A stretch of 64,000 nt of DNA from the NCBI GenBank assembly GCA_030762895.1, contig CM061064.1:131571402-131635401 (forward strand). The letters are read 5' to 3'. The translations under genes were made by a program, and so were the position numbers. This document shows, one piece after another, positions 46,901 through 58,196 of this stretch (its first letter is position 1; each line of letters opens with the position of its first letter). The notes beneath the pieces are model-generated. The model saw nothing but the letters and a program-made list of their open reading frames with translations, was not told the origin of the DNA and made no database searches. The DNA is from Sophora flavescens (Eukaryota; Streptophyta; Magnoliopsida; Fabales; Fabaceae).

Positions 46901-47474
46901 CATGAGAAAGAAGAGAGGAGAATGGAGTGGCTTGTTAAGTAAGTTTGGGAGTCAAGGCTTGATGGGATAGAAGGGGGAGAGAGAAATAATTTTTGGATTA
47001 GAATAGTATTATAATTTGAAAAGTGTAATGATTATACTTTTGGAGTGTATCATAAACTCTTTCATCATGTCACTTCACTCCTTTTGTATTCTCTAATCTG
47101 CTCCATTGTGAATCCGGTTGCACTTCCGACCATAGTTTTCCGACGTTTTCGCCCGAATAAAATATTATATTTTGTTTTCGAACGAAAATTTTCAAAATCG
47201 TCAGACCCACACAAAACATCACAAAAACATTAACCGTTTCGTTCACGGGTAAAAAGTAGGTTTTCTACACAGTAAACTTGTACCGGCAAGGAAACGGAGA
47301 CCGGCTTCCGTCTGAATTTTCAATCGAAATTTTTACCGTGAGTTCATATGATATAACAACATAATAAAATGATTTTATTTTAATTAAAATCATCCTCTGA
47401 GTTTAATCTAAAAATAAACACATTTAAATATGTATTTACTGCTACATAAAGCATAGGTAAAACAGGGTGTTACA

Positions 47475-47708
47475 ATGATGGCCTTATTGCAAAGTATATT
47501 TGCGGAGATCCGAGCCAACTCTACTGCTATTCGTGAGCTCTCATTAGAAGTGAAATCTTTAGACCGTAGAGTTACTGCAGCTGAGGTCAGTCCACTACGA
47601 GCGGCCTCACAGACTCGGGATGACTTTGACAGCAACAGCACGGATGATGATGATGGTGGAGATGCTAATATGGGTGGAGATATTGGGGATGATGAGTACT
47701 ATGTTTAG
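47475..47708 (+). pseudogene. env-like ORF, 3' part
   Basis: Starts at the right ATGAT copy and continues the env-like frame: MALLQSIFAEIRANSTAIRE, LSLEVKSLDRRVTAAEV, then an acidic tail (STDDDDGGDANMGGDIGDDE) and a stop at 47706-47708. The leucine/arginine pattern suggests a short coiled coil. Removing the insertion plus one ATGAT joins the two parts without frame change. Confidence 0.72.
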
Positions 47709-48129
47709 TAATATTTTCATTATCTTTATGAATTTTATTACTATTTTTGGGATGACTGTATAACTCTTTAATTCTCCTGGCACTTTTTGCTTCCGCACGT
47801 ACTTTTTAATTGTCAATAACTATGGTGGTTGGTTAATTTACTATTTGCATGCCATGGTATTTATATCTAATGCTTAAATGATTTTAATATTTAGTGGATA
47901 TATGCCATGTTAGATTTCATTGCTTTTCCCGCTTTTTGATAATGCCAAAAGAGGGAGAGATATATGATTGCATGCTTAAGGGGGAGAGGATTTTTAATAA
48001 TACATGAAGTAAGGGGGAGTAGAGCAAACGAAGTTTAAAAAACTCTAATATATCTTATATTCGTTGCTCTAACTATGCTTTTTAGAAAATCTCTCATGAG
48101 ATGTTTGTCATCATCAAAAATGGGGAGTT
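47709..48129 (+). promoter_or_regulatory. Sirevirus 3' untranslated region with repeated polypurine tracts
   Basis: AAGGGGGAGAGG at 47978, AAGGGGGAG at 48011 and AAAAATGGGGAG at about 48116, the last beside the LTR start. The phrase TTTGATAATGCCAAAAGAGG precedes them. Multiple AAGGGGGAG tracts are a known signature of Sireviruses. Confidence 0.78.
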
Positions 48130-48151
48130 TGTGCATATATGCCCTAACATG
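48130..48151 (+). repeat. Sirevirus 3' LTR, first bases
   Basis: TGTGCATATATGCCCTAACATG begins right after the last polypurine tract. It is cut by the element at 48152; the LTR resumes at 54040. Confidence 0.6.
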
Positions 48152-50749
48152 TGTTACACCCCGTTTTTCGTAAATAAGCTAAGTGCTTTTGTATATGTTA
48201 TATATATGTTTGTATATGCTTGTTATGTTTGTTTTTTATGTCTAAGTTCATGTTTGAGAAACTTTAGCTTTAGAAAGGTTCAATCCTTTTAGAGTCCTAG
48301 TAACATGTTTCACCGTTTTCGTCATATCTTGAGTTATAGACGTCTGATTAAGGTGATCTTTGATGAGTTAGAAAGATGAGAGAATTATATAAAAGTATTA
48401 TTTCATGTGTTTTCGCCAACTCGATCGTTTAGATGGTCTGTCAGTATAATATTTGAGCGCCTCGTGCTCAGGAATTGAGCACAGTCGTGCTCAACAGGGA
48501 GCAAGGCCGTGCTCAGGTCTCAGTCTATAAATAGAGCAGTTTCATGAGGGTTGCAACCCAAACCCTATTTTTGGCACTTTAGGCAATCCTAGTGCTACAG
48601 AAACCTCTTCCATTTCCCTTCCCTTAAACCTCTTGAAGTTCTGGGTGTTCTTGGTCTAGTTTTGGGAGAGAAGTAGCGCGATAGTGTCATTTAAGGTAAC
48701 GATGTCTTCCCTCTCTCTTAGTCTCTTTTATATTATTAAATCTATAGACTAATTGGTTATCCTTTTCTTGTTTGGACAAGGCTTGGGGAACTCGTCGAGC
48801 CGCTCGAGGGAACGTGTCTAGTTTGCCAACGTTATCGTTTGGGAATCTTCATACCAGGTATGGGGAGAAGGAATAGTATGAGTATGTAGGCTTGCGAGTA
48901 GCGTAAGACGAAGGGTTACCATGACCCTTTCCTTTGATAACATGTCTATATGCCTTATGCCTATTTGTTATATGATGCTTAACTGTTATGATATTGATGA
49001 CTGGCATGACTGTTATTATTGATTGATGTTGTTAGTTATAAATATGTTGATGTTGCGATGCCATAATTATGATGAGTATGATGTTATTAGTTGTTTTTGT
49101 GTTGTGCTCTTTATGAGTGTTGATTTTTAAGGATGTTAAAGCCAACAATGATGTTAAGACGTTAAAATACGCTAATAATGATAATGAAAATTAAGCGATG
49201 TTTTCCCAGTTGTTCATAAGACATGAATATAGTGTGAGAGGTAAGGTTTTATTCATAGGGCTTAATTAAAAACCCTAGGATTGATTAGTGAGTGTTCTAG
49301 GGACTTTAATAACAAAGTTGTGATTAAAGGATTAATTCCCCATGATGATAAGACATTAATATTCCTGAAGAACAATTAAGATTTATGAAGTTGATGATTA
49401 ATGGATTAGTAAAAGTCAATAGGTTGAATTTGTGAACTGTCCCAATGATTTGGGAAAGGGCTTCTGACCCTTTCTGCCCAGATCGGTACGGCCACGCTCC
49501 ATTGAGCAAGGTCGTGCTTAACAAGGAGCACGCCCGTGCTCCAGTTTGAAACCCAGAGCAGGGCGCGCATTTGAGAACACCCATGCTCAGCAGGCAGCAC
49601 AGTCGTGCTTGCCTGCAAGTCTAGCATGCTCGTGCTGAGGGTGAGCACGCCCGTGCTCAGCAGGCAGCATGGTCATGATTGCCTGCAGGTCTAGCATGCC
49701 CATGCTGAGGGTGAGCATACCCATGCTCACCTGACCAGAATAGAAACCAGAATGTTCAAATAGGGGTTTTCACCCAAAACGCTTAAAAGACTTAATAAGA
49801 TAACAGCGGAACATGAAGACCAAAGACAAGTGATAAGATATTGTACCTTGGTAGCCTAGTGTCCTCTCCAAGCGTTAAGATGTTGAACCTTGGTAGCCTA
49901 GTGTTCTCTCCAAGTGATAAGATGTTGTACCTTGGTAGCCTAGTGTTCGAGCTTTGGTGCTTAATGGCCAGAATGTTGTTAATGCTTAAAAGACTTAACG
50001 ATGAACGTTAAATGGTAATCCTCGATATCCTAGTGGTCGAGGTGTTGATGATGATAAAACTTGGGTAGCCTATGGGCCCAAGCGTAGGGGGTGGTTGTGG
50101 TTGTGTGTTGTTTGCCATGCATTCACGCATCGGAGATGTTTATTGGAGGTTGTGTAACATAGGGTAGGTTGTTCGAGAGTAAGATAATCAGGTCGTCCGT
50201 AGGATTCGTCCAAAAAGGATCAAGTATACATCATGGTGACGCATCCGAGAATAAGATGTGTCGGCTGTCCTAGGGGTCCACCCCATGGTTTGGTGGATTG
50301 CACCGACATCCGTGCTTACTGGCCAAAGTTGGCATCCTGAGTTAGTTTAGATCCAAATGCATAATATATGTTTCTTACTCCTTATCTCTATGTTTCTTGT
50401 TTGTGGCATGTATCGTTTATGTAGAGGTCGTTGTGCAGCAAGTTGAGGAGTGACTCTGAGGAGCCGCGACTCGTAGATATGATTTCTCGTTTTCAGTAGT
50501 TGTTTCAGTTGTATCTGAGTTGTTTTATCGGATTGGTTATACCAGCTCTGTAGTCTGCCATCAGGGTTGGGTTCGTTGTTGGTTTTGTTTTATGTTATAT
50601 TTTATTTATAAACATGTTTTGGTTATTTCCGCGTTATGTTACAATGCAGCAATCTTTGTCCGATTTTGATAATTATATATTTTTACATGTGTACTCTCTC
50701 TTCTATATATGATTATCGCTTTTGAATGCATGCGGGGTAGAGGGTGTCA
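48152..50749 (+). repeat. 5' LTR of the pol-less chromovirus, ~2.6 kb
   Basis: TATAAATA at 48526-48533 with GAGCAC/GTGCTC dyads just upstream (48455-48515). A second, larger cluster of GAGCACG..CGTGCTC dyads lies downstream at 49486-49735. It contains about 425 bp (48760-49185) not present in the other LTR. Confidence 0.85.
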
Positions 50750-50756
50750 AATTTAG

Positions 50757-50770
50757 TGGTATCAAAGCAG
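50757..50770 (+). promoter_or_regulatory. primer-binding site, tRNA-iMet type
   Basis: TGGTATCAAAGCAG seven bases after the LTR end. Confidence 0.82.
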
Positions 50771-50787
50771 TTCGGCCCTGTCCGGAC

Positions 50788-51770
50788 ATGGTATCGGAGT
50801 AGTTCGCCGATGCTTTGGCACTGCTCGCCAACGCCATAGGCCAGAACTAGAACAACAACAACAATGGACCAGCTGAGTTTCAGGTATTGGACAAGTTCCA
50901 GCAAAACAACCCGTCATCTTTTAAGGGAGCTTTTTTGTGGCTGAGGGAGACTGAGAAGATCTTCCTAGCTATGGGATGCAACGAACAGCAGAAGGTCATC
51001 TTCGGGAACTTTATGCTGACAGAGGAGGCTGAACATTGGTGGGAGAACTGTCGTCAGCATATCCAAGTCGAAGGTACTATGATCACATGGATGGTATTTA
51101 AGGACATGTTTCTCGATAAGTACTTCCCGGTGGACATCGAGGACAAAAACGAGATGGAGTTTCTGACGATGAAGCAGGGTAATATGTTAGTAGAGAGTAT
51201 TCAGCTAAGTTTGAGGAGCTCGCCTGTTGCTATACATTGTACCAGTATGTGGCGGACGACCGCTCCAAGTGCGTAAAGTTTGAGGTCGGTCTGCGTCCAA
51301 AAATCAAGCAGGCTATCATCTAGCAGGAGATCTGAGTCTTTTCCACCTTGGTGAACAAGTTTCGAATATTCGTGGATTCTTACAAGTCCAGGATCGCAAG
51401 CAGTAAGAGCTCAGATGTATAGAGCAGTAAGGCTGATATCAGAAGGACGGAGAAAGACAGCATCTGGCTCCGATCGATCTGGACTTCAAGAGGAGTGGAA
51501 AGGAGCAGCGATTCTCAGCAGGTAAGCCTAAGGATTGGGATTCCTGTAGGTCTATCAGGTGTGGTGAATGTGGAGAAGGTCACTATACCCATCAGTACAA
51601 GGAGCCGGAAATCATTTGTTTCAAGTGAGGCAAGTATGGCCACTTCCGTCGGGACTGCAAAGAAAAGAAGTCGGAGCCACAGAATGTTAGCAGGAATCAG
51701 AAGCCTCAAGTCAATCGGCTGAAGACCACTGGGAGGGTCTACTCTCTTAATGGAGCTGGAGGAATTGTAA
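50788..51770 (+). pseudogene. gag: chromovirus gag with zinc knuckles, broken
   Basis: The probable start ATG at 50788 is in frame with 50887 but followed by stops. Core gag at 50887-51200: NPSSFKGAFLWLRETEKIFL, EEAEHWWENCRQHIQ, MFLDKYFPVDIEDKNEMEF. After a frameshift at about 51200 it continues as AKFEELACCYTLYQYVADD and reaches two CCHC-type units near 51555-51660 (CGECGEGHYTHQ; then CFK*GKYGHFRRDC, whose second Cys is a TGA stop). It ends in VYSLNGAGG only a few bases from the 3' LTR. In complete relatives this point is followed by protease, so everything downstream in pol has been deleted. Confidence 0.85.
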
Positions 51771-51775
51771 CACCC

Positions 51776-54039
51776 CATTTTTCGTAAATAAGCTTAGTTC
51801 TTTTATATATGTTATATATATGTTTGTGTATACTTGTAATGCTTGTTTTTTATGTCTAAGTTCATGTTTGAGAAAGTATAGCTTTAGAAAGGTTCAATCC
51901 TTTTAGAGTCCTAGTGACATGTTTCACCGTTTTGGCCACATCTTGAGTTTTAGATGTCCGATTAAGGTGATCTTTTATGAGTTATAAAGCTAAGATAATT
52001 ATATACAAGTAATATTTCTGTGTTTTGGTCAAATCGATCGTTTAGATGGTCTCGCGGTGCAGTCTTTGAGCGCCCCGTGCTCAGGAATTGAGCACGGCTA
52101 TGCTCAACAGGGAGCAAGGCCATACTCAGGTCTCAGAGTCTATAAATATAGTATTTTCGTGAGGGTTGCAACCTAAACCCTATTTTTGGCACTTTGGTCA
52201 ATCTTAGTGCGACAGAAACCTCTTCCTTTTCCCTTCCCTTGAACCCCTTGAAGTTCGTGGTGTTCTTGCTCTAGTTTTGGGAGAGAAGTAGCGCGATAGT
52301 GTCGTTTAAGGTAATGTTGCCTTCCCTCTCTCTTAGTCTCTTTTCTATTATTAGATCTATAGACTAATTGGTTATGAGAATTAAGGGATGTTTTCCCAGT
52401 TGTTCATAAGACATGAATATAGTGTGAGAGGTAAGGTTATATTCATAGGGCTTAGTTAAAGACCCTAGGATTAATTAGTGAGTGTTCTAGGAACTTTAAT
52501 AACAAAGCTGTGATTAAAGGATTAATTCCCCATTATGATAAGACATGAATATTAATGAAGAACAATTAAGATTAATGAAGTTGACGATCAATGGATTACT
52601 AAAAGCCAATAGGTTGAATCTGTGAAATGTCCTAAGGATTTGGGAAAGGGCTCCTGACCCTTTCTGCCATTATTAGTACGGCCACGCTCCATTGAGCAAG
52701 GTTGTGCTCAACAAGGCGCACGCCCGTGCTCAACAAGGAGCACGCCCGTGCTCCAGTTGTAAACCCGGAGCAGGACGCGCGTTTGAGCATGCCCGTGCTC
52801 AGCAGGCAGCACAGTCGTGCTTCCCTACAGGTCTAGCACGCCAATGCTGAGGGTGAGCACGTCCGTGCTCACTTGACCAGAACATAAACCAAAATGTTGA
52901 AATAGGGTTTTTCACCCCAAATGCTTAAAAGACATAATAAGATACCAATGAAACATGAAGACCAAAGACAAGTGATAAGATGTTTTACATTGGTAGCCTA
53001 GTGTCCGCTCCAAGCTTTAAGATGTTGAACCTTGGTAGCCTAGTGTTCACTCCAAGGGGGCCTTGATGCTTGATGGTCGAGGTGTTGAGCTTGGTGCTTA
53101 ATGGCTAGAGTGTTGTTAATGCTTAAAATACTTAACATTGAACGTTAAACGGTAATCCTCGATAGCCTAGTGGTCAAGGTGTTGATGATGATAAAACTTA
53201 GGTAGCCTATAGGCCCAAGCGGAGGTGGTGGTTGTGATTATGTGTTCTTTGCCATGCATTCACGTATCGGAGTTGTTGATTGGAGGTTGTGTAACATAGG
53301 GGAGGTTGTCCGAGTATAAGACGATCTGGCCGTCCACAGGATTCGTTCGAAAGGGTGTCAAGTATACACCATGGTGGCGCATCCCAGAATAAGATGTGTC
53401 GGTTGTCCTAGGGGTCCACCCATGGTTTGGTGGATTGCCACGGCGTTGATGCTTATTGGCCAATGTGGAAACATAACCCCAAAGTTGGCATCCAGAGTTA
53501 GTTTGGATCAAATTGCATAGTAGAGGAGTGGAGCAGGACTTCATTGCATAGCATACTCGTTATATGATGATGCTTGTTATGGTATTGTTGTTTGATATAA
53601 CATGCTTGTTTGATGTATACTCATCTTGCTAACTGCTTCCTTGTCATTATATTCATATATATGTTTCTTACTCCCTATCTCTATGTTTCTTGTTTGTGGC
53701 ATGTATCGTTTATGTAGAGGTCGTTGTGCAGCCAGTTGAGGAGTGACTCTGAGGAGCCGCGACTCGTAGATAGGATTTCCCATTTTCAGTAATTGTTTAG
53801 TTGTTTACAGTTGTATCCGAGTTGTTTTATCGGATTGGTTATACCAGCTCTGTAGTGTGACATCGGGGTTAGGTTCGCTGATGGTTTTGTTTTATGTTAT
53901 GTTTTATTTATAGACATTTTTTGTTATTTATGTGTTATGTTACAATACGGTATTCTCTGCCCGGTTTTGATAATTATATATTTTTTTATGTGTTCTCTCT
54001 CTTTTATATATGTGTTATCGCTTTGGAGAGGGTGTCACA
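51776..54039 (+). repeat. 3' LTR of the pol-less chromovirus, ~2.26 kb
   Basis: Same family as 48152-50749. TATAAATA is at 52141-52148 with dyads upstream, and a second dyad cluster lies at 52676-52880. Compared with the 5' LTR it lacks about 425 bp after ACTAATTGGTTATG (52370-52380) but has extra sequence at about 53480-53650. Confidence 0.85.
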
Positions 54040-55163
54040 ACAGGTACATATGTTTTGATGATGGACAAAAGAAAAAGGTCCAAAAGGACTAAAGTGCAAA
54101 AAGCGGAAAAATGTAAAGCAAGCAAGCACAAGGGGTAAAATGGGAATTTTACTTTTTTGTATTGTTTGTTTTAGAATTATATGTAAATGGTAAGTAGAGT
54201 TCTCAAGTTAATTATGGTCATACGCACACACATTTAACATGTGCTTAAAAGTTTTTATCATATGCTTAAATGTTTTCAACATGTGTTTAAAAGTATTAAA
54301 ACTGACAATTAACTAAGTTAATTTGAACAATATTTTCTTAATTGTCAAGTTTTTGAAATCAAATCTGGTACGCACCATAATCGATTATGGTATTCCTATA
54401 ATCGATTATCAGTCGTGGTTAAATGGCTTTAATTGGTGTTAATGAGTAATTATGACATTAAAGTCGTTGAGTTCAAATTTTCAAATAGAATTATCGATTA
54501 TGGTAATTGGATAATCGATTATGACCTTGCTGACTTCCAGTGAGCTTCAAAGAGGAACCCTGTAATCGATTATAGCTTTTTATGTAAAAGTCAGTGGACT
54601 CATAATCGATTAATATAATCGATTATGCCTATTATGTCCAAATGGGTGCTTCCTGATAATACATTAAATAATCGATTATAGCTTTTCGGTAATCGATTAT
54701 TACACGACAGAAATGAATTTTAAGAGGCTTGACCTAATTTCTTTTGAACTATCACCTTTTTCATTTAAATAGAAACTTGCGCAGCCTTCTCTCAGAACAC
54801 TCTGCTATCTAATACTGTGCTTAAACTCTGATCAATTTCTTTATACTACTTCATCTCTTGCACTTACACTTGACCATATTGCTTTGAGAATTCTATACAC
54901 CATATAGGTGTTACTGTATTTGCGCTTCAAGTTGTATTTCATATCTGCACTTTTGAGTGCTTTCTCCGTGTAATTCTTTTAAAGTTTTTCTAAGTGAGTG
55001 TGATATCACGAACTGTTTTTTAGACTCTTGCACAAGGGATAGTACATCCTGTGATTTGTGTCAAGGGTGCTATACTTTGTAAAGGTTCTAGTTTAGCTGC
55101 TTTAAAAACTAGAGTTGATTGAAAACCCTTGGTCATATTGCCTTTGGGACTTGACATAGGCCA
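54040..55163 (+). repeat. Sirevirus LTR, remainder
   Basis: Resumes after the inserted chromovirus with ACAGGTACATATGTTTTGATGATGGAC. It contains paired ATAATCGATTAT palindromes (54376-54705), a TTTAAATAG TATA-like box at 54774-54782 and a leader-like U5 with GTAATTCTTTTAAAGTTTTT. It is cut at 55164 by another insertion. Whether this is the 3' LTR end or only part of it cannot be decided here. Confidence 0.68.
54376..54705 (+). promoter_or_regulatory. paired ATAATCGATTAT palindromes in the Sirevirus LTR
   Basis: About nine copies, mostly in pairs spaced 5-12 bp, 70-400 bp upstream of the TATA-like box. Same core as the internal array at 41706-42095. Confidence 0.7.
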
Positions 55164-56473
55164 TGTAACAGCCTAATTTTAATTATACTATACAATCGGT
55201 TAAAATATAATTAATTATATTTTAATCTGAGATTTAAAAAGTGTTTTTGAATAAAACAAAATCATATTCATAGTCTACTTTATGGTAGAGGGTTACGGTA
55301 AAATTTTTGGTTGAAAATTCAGAAGAAAGCCGGTCTGCGTTTTCACTGTCGGGACAAGTTTACTGTGCAGAAAACCTAATTTTGACCCGTGAACGAGATA
55401 GTTAGTGTTTTTATTACATTTCCTTCAACTTTGGTTATTTTGAAAATTTTTCGTTCAAAAATAAAATATAATATTTTATTCAGGTGAAAACGTCGGAAGA
55501 ATTACGATCGACAATTCAACCGGGTACGAAATGGATCAGAATAGGAGACATAAAAGGCATGAGGTGAGATGAGGGAGTGAGGTGACTCACTAGAGGTATG
55601 GCCTAAGCTACCTCCTAAAAAGTGGTCATGATGGACTTTTTGAAATATATCATATTATATTCTAAAAACCTATTTTTCTCTTTCCTCTTCAACCAAACAA
55701 GTCTTAAAGACAAAACTTGCTCTCCAAGTTCATCCTCTCTCCAAAATTTCATGCTCCCCTCTCCCTCCTCTATAATCATCACTCATCTTCATTCTCTCAT
55801 TTTCTTCCTCCATCTTCATACTTCTTCAACTTCTTCCATTTCTTCTTTTTTCAAACACTTAAAGCTTCCACTTTTTTTAGTCTTTTCCACTTGAGTTCTT
55901 CATTAAAGTTCTTCCTTATACTAAGGGTAATGCTCTCATATGAATCTTTTTTCAAGTTTCATCTTTTCTTTCTTAGTTTGCTTTATGTGTTCTTTATATG
56001 CTTTAAACTTCTAAAATCTCTCTAAAATGGTAGAGAACTCCTTTTGAGTTGAAACCAATTTCTATAGTCTTGTATTAACTTATATTTTCACATACTAAGA
56101 GGTTGTGTAAAACAAAAATCTCTACCTATCTCTTCCAATGAAGGCCAAATGCTTGCATTTGTGACCTAGGAAGTTTTTGTTTCAACTTTTGGAATATGAT
56201 CATGTGTTTGAGTTTCTAACTATCCATTGATCTTAAATCTATAAATCTTGGAAGTTTTGATAACTTGTTCCTATGATGGCTGAAAATATGAATAAGTAAG
56301 CCTAGGATACTATGTTTCAACTTTCCAAGTATGGTCATGGATTTAGAACTCTTAATACCTTGTGATTATAAACCTAAGAGTTATTGTTAAACAAAGAATA
56401 TTTTTCCTCATCATCCTATGATGGTCGAAACTTAGTGTTTAATTAGGTACTAGGATGTTTGAGTTTTTATTTT

Positions 56474-56915
56474 TCCAAAATGATCATGGACTTAAGCTCC
56501 ATAAGATATTTGGATGCTAAGTCTAAGAGATTGGAAAGTTTAAGGATTTCTAACTTGTTTATTCTATGTTATTAAAGCTAGGTTGTATTACTTTCATTTT
56601 TCCAAGATGGTCATGGACTTGAGCTCCGTAAGAAATTTGGATGCTAAGTCTAAGAGATTGGAATGTTTAAATTTCCATTGTTTTCCAAAATGATCATGGA
56701 CTTGAGCTCCATAAGATATTTGGATGCTAAGTATAAGAGATTGGAAAGTTCAAGGATTTCTAACCTATAAATCCTACGAAGGCCGAACCTAGAAGGTTAT
56801 GGACCTAGGATACTTTGTTCTTATTTTTTCCAAAATGATCATGGTTTTGAGGTTCTTAATACATATGGATGCTAAACCTAAGAGATTGGAAAGTTTAGTG
56901 AATGCTAGCCTATTT
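56474..56915 (+). repeat. degenerate tandem repeat in the LTR-like copy
   Basis: Four copies of a ~85-bp phrase, TTTTCCAAAATGATCATGGA.. followed by ATTTGGATGCTAAG and AGAGATTGGAAAG, start near 56474, 56598, 56691 and 56826. Equivalent copies lie on minus within 45950-46450. Confidence 0.75.
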
Positions 56916-57809
56916 TACTAGCCTTGGCCGAATACCCTAAGTTTATAACTTAGTGGGATTTTAATTCAACTTTGTTAAGTGATCATTGTTTATGAACTCC
57001 TAACACTTAAGGATCATAAATCCATGAGTTGTATAATTTTTGGGAATCTCTAACCCTAAGAACTAGTCTTGGCCGAACCTATACCTTGTGGTTTAGTGTT
57101 CTTGTTTGATTTTAACTTGTGATTTTGTGTTCATAACCTTAGACTTCCATCGCGGAGGAAACGAGGACGTTTGTGGTATACCTCTTCGAGCATCTAATCT
57201 CCTTACCTTCGCAGAAGGTGGAGTTAGTACTTTGTGGTGTGCAACGAGGAGCTTCGAGTTCGGGAGTCCGGTGATAACCCAGGTGGGGGAAAGAACCAAC
57301 CTATCGTCGGAATGGATAAGTAGTAGATTATATAACAATTGTGTAGGGCGACCTAAACCCTACTAGTAGTCGAGTAATCGACAAGACCAAAATCAAATTG
57401 GAAACGTTTTCTGAAAAACCAATGGCGATTAGGGGATTGTAGGTTTATTGACTTTAGGTTGATCTTTATATTTTTTTATGGTTGATTTGATTTTATTACC
57501 TTTATTGAATTGATTTTGTGCTATGTTGGTAATATGGGAATATTTTGATTGGTATTGTGTTATGCATGATCTGCCTGGTTTTTATTATTATGCTTAGTGG
57601 ATTTTAAGCAAAGATATATATGTTGTCTAAGAGATGATTGTTTTGGGTGTGAGGATAATGATGATTTAGAAGTGCCTAACTTATATGAGTAATGTTAAAG
57701 AGGTGTTATGGCATAGAATATGTGTCAAGTTCTAATGGAAGGTTAAGGCACTAAGATGTTGTTAAAACGGGTTGGTGAGATTCAAGTATAGGTGTTGTTG
57801 TCCACAATC

Positions 57810-58032
57810 GTGTATTGGTAATATAATACACAAGGACAAAAGTGTATTGGTAATATAATACACAAAGACAAAAGTGTATTGGTAATATAATACGCAAGGA
57901 CATCTGTGTATTGGTAATATAATACACCGTGTATTGGTAATATAATACACCATGTATTGGTAATATAATACACGTAAAACACTTCTGTGTATTGGTAATA
58001 TAATACACTGTATATTGGTAATATAATACACG
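57810..58032 (+). repeat. eight hairpin-forming repeats GTGTATTGG..AATACAC
   Basis: Unit GTGTATTGGTAATATAATAC followed by AC, separated by 0-14 bp spacers such as AAGGACAAAA. Each unit has 7-bp arms GTGTATT/AATACAC around an 8-base loop. Eight copies, nearly identical. Confidence 0.9.
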
Positions 58033-58069
58033 TAAAATCAAGAGTTCTCGCAAGACCACTTCCACCTTA

Positions 58070-58196
58070 GGGAATGGGGGTGGAACACCTTAACGGGAAT
58101 GGGGGTGGAACACCTTAACGGGAATGGGGGTGGAACACCTTAACGTGAATGGAGGTGTGCACTAGGTGGAACATCCTAACGGGAATGAGGGTGTGC
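58070..58196 (+). repeat. 25-bp G-rich tandem repeat
   Basis: GGGAATGGGGGTGGAACACCTTAAC repeats every 25 bp from 58070, with degenerate last copies up to the Athila LTR start. Confidence 0.85.

Larger units (their letters stand above)
43175..47474 (-). mobile_element. 4.3-kb solo-LTR-like insertion, minus strand
   Basis: On the minus strand it starts TGTAACACCC and ends GGGTGTCGCA. These are 10-bp inverted termini with the TG...CA form of an LTR, flanked by ATGAT on both sides. I find no primer site, polypurine tract, gag or pol inside, so a single long LTR is the simplest reading. A related sequence lies on + at 55164-58196. The promoter-like region carries a pyrimidine-rich leader (46589-46903 on minus). 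Most of 44230-47470 is non-coding. Confidence 0.68.
48152..54039 (+). mobile_element. pol-less chromovirus (Tekay-like) with two long LTRs
   Basis: LTRs 48152-50749 and 51776-54039 begin TGTTACACCCC/TGTAACACCCC and end GGGTGTCA/GGGTGTCACA. About 1.03 kb lies between them: primer site, gag, zinc knuckles, then the 3' LTR directly. Protease, RT, RNase H and integrase are absent. The flanks read ACATG on the left and ACAGG on the right, a 4-of-5 target duplication inside the Sirevirus LTR. The lineage call rests on gag and on TGTAACACCC termini. Confidence 0.82.
55164..58196 (+). repeat. LTR-like copy of the 43175-47474 family, plus strand, cut on the right
   Basis: Begins TGTAACAGCC. Segments such as GACCCGTGAACGAGAT, the pyrimidine-rich leader at 55717-56025 (ending LLYVFFICFKLLKSL in one frame) and the run of TGGTCATGGA-type phrases match the reverse complement of 43175-47474. 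The Athila LTR interrupts it at 58197. No gag or pol. Apart from the listed tandem repeats, I see no genes in it. Confidence 0.7.

Noticed and set aside
57751..58065. Tyr/Ile-rich minus-strand ORFs
   Set aside because: They are translations of the GTGTATT..AATACAC hairpin repeats in three frames.
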